Positions 37,021-48,100 of a DNA stretch of 64,000 nucleotides are shown here, piece after piece; the stretch's first letter is position 1, and the number at the start of each line of letters is the position of its first letter. Source of the stretch: a virus. The DNA lies in IMG/VR virus record IMGVR_UViG_3300023178_000043, positions 1-64,000 of that record; one strand, written 5' to 3'. The notes below the pieces were generated by a model, which was not told where the DNA came from, made no database searches, and saw nothing but the letters and a program-made list of their open reading frames with translations. Position numbers and translations under genes: made by a program.

Positions 37021-38286
37021 ATGGTTAAAAATCTATTTTTTGATAGTGAAATAAGAGGTCGTTCTACACCCTTTGGCCCAACCCCACAACCAGTTGTAGT
37101 TCAAGATATAATTGTAAATGAAGAACACCCAGAATATTCTGGTGATGGTTTTAATATTGGAACTGTGTTTTTCAAATACACCGGAATGGGCGGACACCAC
37201 ACCACTAGAGAAAGCCTATTCAGTGCTCGTCCAATGGATATTAGTATGCAAGAGTATCCATTGGTCGGTGAAACTGTGTTGGTTCAAAAAATAGAAAATG
37301 TTCATTATTATACAAAAAAGATAAATGTAAATAAAACATTGCAATATAATGCTTTGCCAAATTCAATAGAACGTTTTAGGGGAGCTAAATCACAACAAAA
37401 TAGAACTATACAGAGTGAACAAGCTAAAAATGATATATTACAACAAACGGATGGTAGTATACCAGAAGAACCACTTTTTAATTCAAGTTACACCCCAAGA
37501 GAAAATGTAAACAGTTTAAAATATTTTGATGGAGATGTAATTTTACAAAATCGTTTTGGGGCTACAATACGTCTTGGTTCTTCGCAAATGCAAGATTCAT
37601 TTAATCAAAACTGTCAAATAACTACAAATGATAATGGACAAGAAATTTGTGTACTGGGACCAACAAATAGTGGTAAAACTGATGCTATTTTAGTCATGAG
37701 AGTTGGTCAAAAACAAAATTCAAACACAACAACTGACACCTCATACGCACTTACAGTAGAAGATATAAACTTAGATTCTTCTTGTTTTGTTATGTCAGAA
37801 AAACAAGATATAAATTTTTATTTTTCTTCTAATTTTTTTACATTAGAAGAATTGGAAATAACAGATTATAAACAAACCATAGATGATGGAACGGGAAATA
37901 ATAAAACTGTACTGTCTGAAAATCAAGCAATTTTGAATAGTGGTAGAATTGTTTTAAATTCAAAAGACAATGATGTAATACTTTCATCAGAACGAGATAG
38001 TATTTTTGGTAGCAATAGAAATGTAATTGCTGACGCCGGCAATAATATTTATTTAAATCCGGCTGTTGGTAAAATATTTTTAGGGACCATATCGGGTGAT
38101 AACTCAGTAGCAAAATATGAAGAGTTAAAGGTGGTTTTAGAAGATATATTGAATATGATACGTACATTATCAACTACTCCCGCATCACCGGGAGCGCCAC
38201 TATCACCTCCAGTTGCTGCCAAAGTATCTAGTACGTTATTAAAAATATTTGACATAGAAAGCAACCTAGTTAAAATAAGAGACTGA
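37021..38286 (+). CDS. gp5: baseplate central spike, gp5-like (421 aa)
   Basis: N-terminal OB-like domain (residues 40-110: FNIGTVFFKYTG...PLVGETVLVQKIENVHYY) and a C-terminal beta-helix with short repeats (ILNSGRIVLNSKDNDVILSS, NVIADAGNNIYLNP) as in T4 gp5 and VgrG spikes. The lysozyme domain of T4 gp5 is absent. Forms the membrane-piercing needle under the tail tube. Confidence 0.75.
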   Translation: MVKNLFFDSEIRGRSTPFGPTPQPVVVQDIIVNEEHPEYSGDGFNIGTVFFKYTGMGGHHTTRESLFSARPMDISMQEYPLVGETVLVQKIENVHYYTKKINVNKTLQYNALPNSIERFRGAKSQQNRTIQSEQAKNDILQQTDGSIPEEPLFNSSYTPRENVNSLKYFDGDVILQNRFGATIRLGSSQMQDSFNQNCQITTNDNGQEICVLGPTNSGKTDAILVMRVGQKQNSNTTTDTSYALTVEDINLDSSCFVMSEKQDINFYFSSNFFTLEELEITDYKQTIDDGTGNNKTVLSENQAILNSGRIVLNSKDNDVILSSERDSIFGSNRNVIADAGNNIYLNPAVGKIFLGTISGDNSVAKYEELKVVLEDILNMIRTLSTTPASPGAPLSPPVAAKVSSTLLKIFDIESNLVKIRD

Positions 38287-38288
38287 AC

Positions 38289-38296
38289 TATTTATA
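38289..38296 (+). promoter_or_regulatory. late-promoter-like motif TATTTATA
   Basis: 20 nt before the 135-aa gene; AGGAG follows. Confidence 0.6.
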
Positions 38297-38316
38297 AAGG
38301 AACATAGGAGTACATT

Positions 38317-38724
38317 ATGACTAGTAAAGAATTATCCAAATTAATCAGAGAGTTTGTTAGAAAAGAAATTGAACACCAAAAGGCAGAGATTATCAAAGAA
38401 GTCAAAGCCGAAATGTTTGATTTAATGATGGCTTCTAATAGACCACAACCACAACTACAAACCGAATCTGTTCAAGTAGGTACTGGTGGAACAGGAACAC
38501 CAACCGCAACCGACATGACAAGAGAATCACTTAGAGAAATGTTTACATCTAAGTTAGGCATGGACATGGACTCGTTTAATTTTAATACGCAAAATGTCCA
38601 AGTCGGTCAACCACCAACACTACCACAATCATTTAATGGTGGTCCAATTACAGAAAAACACCAAGAAGTATTTGATGTAATGAATAAAGATTACGGTGCG
38701 TTGATGAAAAAAATGGGAATCTAA
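38317..38724 (+). CDS. baseplate-region protein (135 aa)
   Basis: N-terminal charged helix (IREFVRKEIEHQKAEIIKEV), a Gly/Thr/Pro-rich linker, and a C-terminal helical end. Lies between the spike and gp25. Not recognised; hinge-like layout suggests an assembly adaptor. Confidence 0.5.
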   Translation: MTSKELSKLIREFVRKEIEHQKAEIIKEVKAEMFDLMMASNRPQPQLQTESVQVGTGGTGTPTATDMTRESLREMFTSKLGMDMDSFNFNTQNVQVGQPPTLPQSFNGGPITEKHQEVFDVMNKDYGALMKKMGI

Positions 38725-38727
38725 TAA

Positions 38728-39102
38728 ATGGCTAGGGGATTCACATTACCACTTGAACGAGGAACAGGAGGATACTTTCAAACATCCGAAACTGTATTAG
38801 AACAGGTCAAGAGTAATTTTATTAATTTAATTTTAACAATCCCCGGCGAAAGATTCAACAATCCAGAGTTTGGTTGTGATATTCATAGATTGGTTTTTGA
38901 TTTTAACAATGATGATTTTTCTATGGAAGCTAAACGTGTTGTCAGAGAGGCGGTAGAAAGGTGGATGCCATATTTGGAATTAGAAGAATTTGTTTTTCAA
39001 CCAACAGATGACGATAAAAATAATTATAGAGCTAGTATGTATGTAAAATATAGGTTATCTGAAAATCCTAACTTCAGTGATGAAGTATTGATACAATTTT
39101 GA
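38728..39102 (+). CDS. gp25: baseplate wedge subunit gp25 (124 aa)
   Basis: Typical gp25/GpW-family size and pattern: VLEQVKSNFINLILTIPGER, then FGCDIHRLVFD and REAVERWMPYLELEEF. gp25 initiates sheath assembly on the baseplate. Next to gp6 as in T4-like phages. Confidence 0.88.
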   Translation: MARGFTLPLERGTGGYFQTSETVLEQVKSNFINLILTIPGERFNNPEFGCDIHRLVFDFNNDDFSMEAKRVVREAVERWMPYLELEEFVFQPTDDDKNNYRASMYVKYRLSENPNFSDEVLIQF

Positions 39103-39111
39103 GGATATTAA

Positions 39112-41067
39112 ATGGCAATCAATAGAACTTCAACTGTTAAGTCGTCTAATTTAGTAGATAAAAAACAGGTAAAATATTTAAACAAGGATTATTCTGAGTT
39201 TAAGAAAAATTTGGTTGATTTTGCTAAGTTTTACTTTCCAGATACCTATCAAGATTTTAGTGATGCTTCTCCGGGGTCTATCTTTATTGATATGACTTCT
39301 TATATTGGAGATGTCCTTTCTTACTATACAGACTATTCCTTTAGAGAAAGTTTATTAGCATATGCACAAGAACGAGAAAATATTATTGCAATTGCTCAGG
39401 GATTGGGATTTAAACCAAGATTGACATCACCATCCACTTGTAAGGTTGAACTGTCTGTTCTTGTTCCGGCCGATGCCGATGGAAATTTAGATACTAAATT
39501 TTTACCTCGTATTGACGCTGGGTCTACATTTGGAGCTACAACACAATTTGATGCCGGAACATTTTTGACTCAAGATATATGTGACTTTGCTGATAGTACT
39601 AATTTAGATTCTAGACCATTTTCGGTAGATAATACAACAAATTTAACTACCACATATATTCTTACAAAGAAATGTACAGTTGTTTCTGCCACCGAAAAAA
39701 CTTTGGAATACACTGTCTCCAATCCTACAAAATTTCTAAATATAGAAATATCAGATTCAAATGTAGTTGAAATAGTATCTGTGATAGATGATGAGGGTAA
39801 TGTTTGGTATGAGGTAGATAATTTGTCGCAAGATTATAGATTTGAAGACACTATAACTAGTGTGCTAAATTCTAGGACAGCACCCCTTTATACTATAAAA
39901 AGAGTTAAAACAAATCGTAGGTTTATTACCAGATTGAATAGAGATAACAAAATAGAATTAATATTTGGGTCAGGAACGGGTGATTTAGACGATGTATATG
40001 AAAACCCAGACTATAAATCTGTATATGACCAACAGTATCTACAAAATATGACCAATGTTTCACTTGATACTCTTAATTTTACAAATAGTAATTCATTTGG
40101 ATTAGCTCCAGCAAACACAACGTTAACCATTAGATATAGAATTTCTAATGGACTTCGTTCTAACGTTCCATCTGGAACAATTACCAAAGTTAATAATATT
40201 AATGTTCTAAATGAAACCAGAACTCTCAGTCCTGCAGACCTCTCCACGTTTAATACAATGGTTTCTAGTATTACAGTAATTAATCAAGAACCTGCAACTG
40301 GCGGCCTTGGTAGTCCAACAACAGAACAATTAAGACAAGCTGCTATTGGGTTTGTAAATGCACAAGGAAGGGTCGTAACAAGTCAAGATTATGAAAAACG
40401 TATATTGTCAATGCCTTCTAAGTATGGAGCGGTGGCTAAAGTATTTGCTATAAAAGATGCCGGCATCAGTGATATAGAAAAGTATCAAGATAATGAAGGT
40501 GAAGATGGTGGTATAGATAACGATGTTATATATGTAGATGACAGTCCTGTAAATAATAATGTAAATTTATATATGTTGGGTTATGATAGTGATAGAAGAT
40601 TAACTAGTTTGAATAGTGATGTAAAAATAAATGTAAAAAGATTTTTACAAGGTTATAGAATGATGACCGATAGAATTAATATTCTAGATGCATTTAGAGT
40701 TTCCATTGGAGTAAATTACACTATTGTGGTTTATAAAGGGTATAATTCATATGAAGTTTTAGCAAGATGTTCTGATGCTATAGCTCAATATTTTAATATT
40801 GATAATTGGAATATTAACCAACCAATTATAATAGATGATTTGGTAGCAATTTTAGCCTGTGATGTTGAAGGTGTTCAGTCAATAGCAAATATTGATATTG
40901 TAAACAAATACCAACAACGTGATGGCAACGATTATGCTCCATATCAATACAATGTTTTAGTAAATGGTGGAAATAGAAGTAACAACATCATATACCCATC
41001 CGCAGACCCGTGTATATTTGAGTTACGTTACCCACAAAACGATATCGTAGGGACGGCACTACAATGA
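39112..41067 (+). CDS. gp6: baseplate wedge subunit gp6 (651 aa)
   Basis: N-terminal YLNKDYSEFKKNLVDFAKFY and SPGSIFIDMTSYIGDVLSYY, then GLGFKPR, are hallmarks of T4-like gp6/J-type baseplate proteins. Length matches T4 gp6 (660 aa). gp6 forms the inner ring of the baseplate with gp7 and gp53. Confidence 0.9.
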   Translation: MAINRTSTVKSSNLVDKKQVKYLNKDYSEFKKNLVDFAKFYFPDTYQDFSDASPGSIFIDMTSYIGDVLSYYTDYSFRESLLAYAQERENIIAIAQGLGFKPRLTSPSTCKVELSVLVPADADGNLDTKFLPRIDAGSTFGATTQFDAGTFLTQDICDFADSTNLDSRPFSVDNTTNLTTTYILTKKCTVVSATEKTLEYTVSNPTKFLNIEISDSNVVEIVSVIDDEGNVWYEVDNLSQDYRFEDTITSVLNSRTAPLYTIKRVKTNRRFITRLNRDNKIELIFGSGTGDLDDVYENPDYKSVYDQQYLQNMTNVSLDTLNFTNSNSFGLAPANTTLTIRYRISNGLRSNVPSGTITKVNNINVLNETRTLSPADLSTFNTMVSSITVINQEPATGGLGSPTTEQLRQAAIGFVNAQGRVVTSQDYEKRILSMPSKYGAVAKVFAIKDAGISDIEKYQDNEGEDGGIDNDVIYVDDSPVNNNVNLYMLGYDSDRRLTSLNSDVKINVKRFLQGYRMMTDRINILDAFRVSIGVNYTIVVYKGYNSYEVLARCSDAIAQYFNIDNWNINQPIIIDDLVAILACDVEGVQSIANIDIVNKYQQRDGNDYAPYQYNVLVNGGNRSNNIIYPSADPCIFELRYPQNDIVGTALQ

Positions 41068-42083
41068 GTAGAGTATATTTAGAACCAACCAAGGACGCTA
41101 CTATCTATGAAGTATTCAATACCTTAAATACGGGATACGATGAGATACTAGAAGTCGGTAAGTTAAGAAATGACAGACAATACACTAATGGCGCTGTCCG
41201 TTCGTTAATACAATTTGATTTGACCGACTTACAGGGAGCGCCTACAACATCTGTGGTCTTTCTTAACTTGACCGTTGCACACTCAGAAAAACTTCGTCAA
41301 GATGAGTTAGTGTATATCTGTCAAGTATCAAGTTCTTGGAACGAGGGTTCTGGATATACAATGCAAACACCATTCGTTTCTGATGATGGTGTGACTTGGA
41401 GAACAAAAACAAGTGGGTCATACTGGAACGCTAGTGGAAGTGACTACCTAACCGACATCGTGGTCAGTCAATCCGTAACCGATTTAACCAATGATGAACT
41501 AAGAATAAATGTAACAGATTTGATTGCTCCAATGATTTCTGGGTCATCACTGACCGACAACTATGGACTAATTTTATTCTTTACGGGTAGTTCGGAGGAA
41601 GATGACAACAACGAAGGCAACATTAGATTCTTCTCAAGACAAACACACACAGTACACGAACCACGACTAGAACTTGCTTGGTTAAACCAAACATTTACAA
41701 CTGGTTCGTTGTCACAACTATCAAATTTTGACATTGAGTTAGCACCAAAGAACTTAAAGTCAGAATACACAAAAGGTGACAAATCAAAACTATACTTTAC
41801 AGTAAGAGACAAGTATCCTGCTAAAACATACACAAATACTTCCAGATTCAGTAACAAATATTATCTACCATCTGGTTCACAATTTAGTATTGTTGACGCT
41901 GGGTCAGGAACAACGGTTGTTCCATTTGACCAATACTCGCACGTTGATTGTGATACTGTTGCGTCATATGTCTTAGTTGATACAACACCATTATACAAGA
42001 ACAGACATTACGACTTAAAGTTAAAGGTTACTTTAGGTAGTGAAACAATGATAACAAAACCATTTAGGTTTAAAGTTGTATGA
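41064..42083 (+). CDS. tail protein with DNRLRE-like domain (339 aa)
   Basis: Begins with LEPTKDATIYE...LEVGK and RSLIQFDL..., then LNLTVAHSEKL and VSSSWNEGSGY, the DNRLRE pattern found in phage tail and bacterial surface proteins. The C-terminal half reads as two further beta domains. Overlaps gp6 by ATGA. Confidence 0.6.
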   Translation: MSRVYLEPTKDATIYEVFNTLNTGYDEILEVGKLRNDRQYTNGAVRSLIQFDLTDLQGAPTTSVVFLNLTVAHSEKLRQDELVYICQVSSSWNEGSGYTMQTPFVSDDGVTWRTKTSGSYWNASGSDYLTDIVVSQSVTDLTNDELRINVTDLIAPMISGSSLTDNYGLILFFTGSSEEDDNNEGNIRFFSRQTHTVHEPRLELAWLNQTFTTGSLSQLSNFDIELAPKNLKSEYTKGDKSKLYFTVRDKYPAKTYTNTSRFSNKYYLPSGSQFSIVDAGSGTTVVPFDQYSHVDCDTVASYVLVDTTPLYKNRHYDLKLKVTLGSETMITKPFRFKVV

Positions 42084-42319
42084 GTAATTTAAATGGAAGA
42101 ACATTTGTTGCTAGAGTCACTAGTAATTTAGAACCAATATCTACAGAATCAACCTTACCAGAATTGGCTGTATATCCAAGTGAGGTAAAAAGAATTGTAG
42201 TTAAAAGGGTAAAACAAAATTATCTTGAACCACAATTGATAAAATTAAGAACTAATACATTTGAAATAATTCAAAGAAATTTTAATGAAATCTATAATAC
42301 AGAATTTGAGGAATTTTAA
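42080..42319 (+). CDS. small baseplate-region protein (79 aa)
   Basis: Start and stop overlap both neighbours, so it is translated as part of the baseplate operon. Basic middle (VKRIVVKRVKQNYLEPQL). Not recognised. Confidence 0.6.
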   Translation: MSNLNGRTFVARVTSNLEPISTESTLPELAVYPSEVKRIVVKRVKQNYLEPQLIKLRTNTFEIIQRNFNEIYNTEFEEF

Positions 42320-43251
42320 TGCTTACTTCTGCAAATTATAAACAAAATATTGGTGACCCAAGAATACAAATAGGAGAAAAAATCCAACGTGTACTCACGG
42401 ACCCCCAGTATATAATTTCTAGAGATGAATCTAATTTTTATTTTGGAGTAGATAGACCTAGAGAATTTATTGAAATGCATTTTTATGTGCCCAATACAGA
42501 AACTCTTGTGTACTCTGCAGCAATACCGTTTAATTCAGGTATATCAGAGGGAAGTGGGTCGTTTATAAAATTAACAGATGTAGACGAAACAGATAAGATG
42601 TTAAATTTTGAATTATTTTTGTGGAATCAAGACGGACAATTACCAATTAATATACAAGATAACTACCTTAGTGAATTACAGTCTGGATTTTATGATGTTG
42701 TTATAAACTTTTTTGCAGATGAAGTTGGAACATATGAAGATATTAATTGGAGAATAAAATCTGTATCTCCATCAAGAACAGAAATTGTGCTTCACGCCGC
42801 TCCAGAAACAGATGGGTCAGGAGTTGTAAATTTTGACGATAAAATTACTAGAGACTATGAACAGTTTACTACTAGTTCTATATATTTTAATGATTTTCGT
42901 GAAATTTTATTAGAAAATATAAATCCACAAGATGACGATACTTTAGATTCGATGTATCACGATGTAGAAGACAAACTAACACAGACTCAAACAGATTTTA
43001 TAGAGAACAGTTATAGTTATAATGATTTTGAAAATGATGTCATACATATATTAAAAACTGTAGCGTATGATATAAGTGATTGGATGGCTACAGAAAAAAG
43101 TTCAAATCTCTCCGGCGGCGCCAGATACAGAATACAACAAGATAGATTTGAAAAACAATTGGATGAAATATTAGATTCGGTTGTGGGTGATCATGAAGTA
43201 AAGCTAAGGTTGAACGCATCAGGTCAAATTCCATTTATAATTAACGAGTGA
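42319..43251 (+). CDS. baseplate or tail protein (310 aa)
   Basis: Beta-rich N-terminal half (FYFGVDRPREFIEMHFYVPN), helical C-terminal half with a coiled segment. Position after gp6 suggests a wedge or tail-fibre attachment component, but no family is recognised. Confidence 0.55.
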   Translation: MLTSANYKQNIGDPRIQIGEKIQRVLTDPQYIISRDESNFYFGVDRPREFIEMHFYVPNTETLVYSAAIPFNSGISEGSGSFIKLTDVDETDKMLNFELFLWNQDGQLPINIQDNYLSELQSGFYDVVINFFADEVGTYEDINWRIKSVSPSRTEIVLHAAPETDGSGVVNFDDKITRDYEQFTTSSIYFNDFREILLENINPQDDDTLDSMYHDVEDKLTQTQTDFIENSYSYNDFENDVIHILKTVAYDISDWMATEKSSNLSGGARYRIQQDRFEKQLDEILDSVVGDHEVKLRLNASGQIPFIINE

Positions 43252-43255
43252 AAAA

Positions 43256-45097
43256 ATGCCAGTAAAATTTTATGCAACAGTTAATAATAACGACAAGATA
43301 ACTACCTTACTAACTGAGCCTACTAAGTTTTCGAGAACGTATACTAACGGTCATCTTCCAACTGAAGACGGTGATGAAGACGTAATTCAACGATATCGTA
43401 TTGAATTGGACAATGAACCTGACATAAAAATAAAATTTCCTGCTAAAACTAACGAAACCGGAGATGGCACACTATTCGAAATATTTTTTGAATCTCAAAA
43501 TCAAGATGGCGATTGGGAAGAAATAAATAATACAGAAATAGATTACCGTGATTTTAGTAATGACAGATATAATTTCAGAATTCGTATAAACAAAAATGTA
43601 TTACAATCTTTAGATGGAACTGTACAATCAAATAAGTTTTTAAGAAATTTTATACTAAACGGTTTATCAACTGGTCAATATGGATTTAGATTAAAAAATA
43701 GTGTATTGTCTTTTGAAAATATGTCTGTATCTAGAGTTACTTTAGAGGTGAATCTTTTAAAAGATGGTGAAGTAGTAGATTTTCCAGAAAAATCTAATAA
43801 TTTATTTGGAGTACGAAAAAACCCTCTTGATGTTGGTGTATTTAGAACCCAACCTTTAGTAAAAGGATTTATTGATGACAACAGACCAAATACCTTTTTT
43901 ATTGAATTTGAAAGAACTGGGTTTGGAAGTGATGTTGATGATGAATATGAAATATATTTTAAAAGTAGTCTTAATGGATTAGAGACTGATACTTCGTTGC
44001 CATTTAAATTAATTAGTGGGCAGTTTGTTGAGGAAAGACAAGAATATATGACCAGAATGACAGTCAATGGTCAACAAACATTTTCAGAAGATATAAATGT
44101 ATTAGAAAATGGACAGATAGATATACCAGAGGTTGGAGTATTGGTATATAAATTCGACCCCTCCTCAGGCGACACCTTTGGTGCCAGTTTACGAGAAGAT
44201 GAAATTTATGCATTCTATATAAATGCTTCGGGAGTTAATGTTAATATAGATGGTTTAACAATAGGTGGTCTAAAGCCTGACCCACAGAGTACAACCGGAA
44301 CAAAAACGTTTGGTCCGTTCTCACCAAACATACCAGTAGAAATACGCGGGGAGATGGGTGTTGGTAACACCGGAAGATTAACATTGACTCATTATGCATA
44401 TTTGAGTGATGAACTGGGAGAGCAATTGTTTGATGATTACGGAAACCCAGTATCTTCACAATTAGACACACAACAGACCGTGTTTAACTTACAAAAACAA
44501 ACACCAACTGACCCACCACCAACTGACCCACCATTCAATCCAAGTCAACTATTTACATTAAATACAGCACAACCTCCTCGTGTGGTTGACATTATTGCTA
44601 CCAGACCCATTCCTTTTTATCTTAATGATGATGGTCAACCTTTAGAAGCGGGAGAGTCTATACCTTTGGCCTTAAGAGTTAGAGAGGTATTGTTTGATGG
44701 TCCAGCTTCGGGCAGTATTAGTTTTGTTCTTGAGTTTGATGTAGATAACCCAACTGAAGGTGATTCAAAAGATACATATTTACAATACAGACAAGTTAAT
44801 GGTTCCGACCAACCAAGTTGGTATACGATACCAAATGATGTTACTTCAATATATGAAGATGGAATAGACAATCCCAGTTCTCCTATTTTGTTAACCACAG
44901 AAAGAGTAAGTACAGGTGCAAATTTGGTTCGAATCGGTCTAACTCCATACACTACAACTTTACAAGATGTTTATGAATTTAGGTCAATATCAGTAACCAA
45001 CCCAGATATAAAAACATTAGGTGATGATAGAATTACATTAATTGATTTGTCTCCAAGCGGTGACATCGACGAAACGTATATTAACCGAGCCTTTTAA
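43256..45097 (+). CDS. tail/baseplate protein with Ig-like modules (613 aa)
   Basis: Several beta-sandwich-like segments separated by Pro/Thr-rich linkers (TPTDPPPTDPPFNPSQ near residue 420). No enzyme motif. Probably an extended baseplate-attached protein. Confidence 0.55.
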   Translation: MPVKFYATVNNNDKITTLLTEPTKFSRTYTNGHLPTEDGDEDVIQRYRIELDNEPDIKIKFPAKTNETGDGTLFEIFFESQNQDGDWEEINNTEIDYRDFSNDRYNFRIRINKNVLQSLDGTVQSNKFLRNFILNGLSTGQYGFRLKNSVLSFENMSVSRVTLEVNLLKDGEVVDFPEKSNNLFGVRKNPLDVGVFRTQPLVKGFIDDNRPNTFFIEFERTGFGSDVDDEYEIYFKSSLNGLETDTSLPFKLISGQFVEERQEYMTRMTVNGQQTFSEDINVLENGQIDIPEVGVLVYKFDPSSGDTFGASLREDEIYAFYINASGVNVNIDGLTIGGLKPDPQSTTGTKTFGPFSPNIPVEIRGEMGVGNTGRLTLTHYAYLSDELGEQLFDDYGNPVSSQLDTQQTVFNLQKQTPTDPPPTDPPFNPSQLFTLNTAQPPRVVDIIATRPIPFYLNDDGQPLEAGESIPLALRVREVLFDGPASGSISFVLEFDVDNPTEGDSKDTYLQYRQVNGSDQPSWYTIPNDVTSIYEDGIDNPSSPILLTTERVSTGANLVRIGLTPYTTTLQDVYEFRSISVTNPDIKTLGDDRITLIDLSPSGDIDETYINRAF

Positions 45098-45112
45098 CCC
45101 AGAGTTTACATA

Positions 45113-48100
45113 ATGCCACAACATCGTGACGAACAAAATGAAAATGGCGGCGATTTAGAAAGCGGCAGAAGAACTGGTACCGGAAATACTGGCACTGGAA
45201 ATACTAGCGGCGGAAATACTAGCGGCGGAAATACTAGCGGCGGTGGTGGTCCTATAAGCACAACAATAAATGGTCAATCGGGAACCCTTGTATCTTTTGA
45301 TTTTGAAATTACAGTAGAAGAACACGTAACTGTTCCTCTTAAGAGTATTTTAAAAGAATTAATTCTCACCAAATTCAGACCGGAATTCGATGACTATTAC
45401 GATGATATGCGTGTTGCCAAAACATTACTCAATCTTCGTAATGATAGACAGGTTCCAATTTTAAATTGGAAATCTGTAGGTGAGGTTGAATATGATGAAG
45501 ATGGAACAATTACAGGATATCCAGAAATTGCATTAAAATTATTAGAACCATTAGATACAACAGAGTATCCTATAGATACAAGTGCATTTATTTCTAGAGA
45601 AATGTTAAGTAGTGTATATGAAAAATTACACTTTTTGACTATTGAAGAATTACTGGTTCCACAATTAAGACCCGCTCAAAATGTTTCTATTGGCAATTTG
45701 TCTAGGGTAACCGCTACCTTAGAAGAACTCATTCCAAATATTGCTGGTGGTGAAGGAACCTTGCAAGGAATAAGCGAATATAGAAATTATGTGACAAATA
45801 ATATATTAGAAAGTTTGTATAATAATAACTCAGGATTTGATATAAATGTAGACTATTCTAATTTTGAAAATTTTGTTACATTTGGGTCGGCACAAAAACG
45901 TTTGGATGTATTTAAAGCTAAATTAGAACAAATAGAGAATTATGTTTTAGACGCTCCAATATACATTGAAAATCTTAATATTTCTGCATCCGCTGCCGAT
46001 ACTGGAAGCTATGAAACAGTTTTTGGAACTCTTTCAATTGATTCGGTTGGTAGTGCTAGTTTAGAATTAACTGGTTCTTCTAATCTTTATGATGTTCTTT
46101 ACAATGGCAATACTGTAGATGAAACGGCCATTAACAGTTCAATTAATACATCTATTAAGATACAAGAGTTGATGCGTAGTTTTGATGGATATGAAAAAGA
46201 ATTGTGGTTTAGAACAGGACTAGAATATACTGCATCAAATGGTGAATACTATAATACAACACAATATCAAACAGATGACTACACCTATCCAAAAATATTA
46301 GGAATTCCATTAGCAACTACACATGATTCCTCATCTGCTTGGTACACATCAATGAGTGTGATTGCTACTGATTATGATAATGACAATCAAAATATACTAA
46401 GTAAAAATGTTCCAACGTATATTCAAGAAGATGAGTTCTCTGGTGATTTTGTAACCTTTACAGAAATGATTGGTCACCAGTTTGATAATGTAAAAACATA
46501 TATTACAAACTTAGAAAATATATCTTCTAGATACCCCAAGGTTGACGAAGAAATTTCTGGTGATATGGCTAAGAAGGTTCTTGAGTCATTTGGAATTAGC
46601 GCTCCAAGTATTGCCAGTGTAGAAAAGCTGATAAATTATGTAACGGGTAATAATACAAATGACCCATACAAAGATATCGCTAATGAATATTATAAGAGAT
46701 ATTTACACGCACTACCATTCCTACTAAGAACTAAGGGAACAAAACAATCCGTTCATTCGTTGTTAAACGTATTTGGAATCAATCCAGATTTAATTACAAT
46801 AAAAGAAAATATATCAGGCAGATACACAAGTTTAGAACCAAAGAAAGTAACTACAACTGAACAAGATTTTGTTTTAAATGTTCCAAGTGGTTCATATCTA
46901 GTTGTTCCATTTAGCTCAAGTTTGAGAGAACCACAAACAATACAATCTACTTTTGCTTTAATAGACGACAGAACACAACCTGTATTTAGATTTGATAATG
47001 ATTACACAATTCAAGCAACATATCATCCAGACGGTTCTACAAATACCTACTATGCCAACACAGGTAGGATTGACCTTATGTCTGCATCGGTTGCATTGGT
47101 CACCAGTAGTTATTTTGATTTGTTTGACGCAAACTATGTCTCACTGCAATTAAAATATGATAGTGCTGGTGCTATACTTGACATTAGAAAAATAGAAAAC
47201 GAGGACACAACCTTCACACAATCATTACAAGAAACTCAAATGAGTATGAGTGCTGATTGGTCGGGGTTAGAAGAACTGTATATCGGTATTCCCGCCGCTT
47301 CTGCTAGTGGTGCTGAATACACAAGTGCTTCTCTTGACGAGTTTAGAATGTGGGGAGACACAATAACAGAAGCTAAGTTTATTGAGTTTGCAGAAAACCC
47401 CGGTATGTATGCCGGTAATACTTATACATCTTCTCTAGAAGACTTATATGTTAGACTATCATTTAACTTACCAACGGATGTTAATACAACTGGTTCCATT
47501 CCAAATACAAGTCCTTATGTAAGTAAATCAGTTGCGTTAGATTTGACCAATATAACAGCCGGAGAGTTCCCAGTGGGAACTTCACCATTATATAATACAT
47601 CAAGAATAATCAGATCTGTAACACAAAATTCTTATTTTGCATCAGATACTACAGATATGATTAGAATTGCACCCGATCCCCCAGCAACAATGTCATTAAG
47701 TAGCACAGACACAACGGTTGGTGTGTATGAAAAATTCCTGACTAGTAGTGTAGCTACAAACGAATTGGATATTTCTATATCACCTGTGGACGCAGTTGAC
47801 AGAGAAATTATTCGTTCGTTTGGTAATATACAACTTGGTCAATATTTGGGTGACCCAAGAGATACAAATAGAGAAAGTTATTCTGGATTAGATGCATTAG
47901 AAACTGTATTTATTAGAGAATTAGCACCAACCATAAATCACAATGGTTTTGTTAGATTCTTTGATAAGTTCTTAAATAATTTCTATGAGTCAATAGAACA
48001 ATTCTTGCCTGCTAGGTCAAAGTTGAGAAAAGGAATTGTTATTAGACCAAATATCTTGAATAGAACAAAGGTCAACAACAAAGAAAACATTAAGTTTAGT

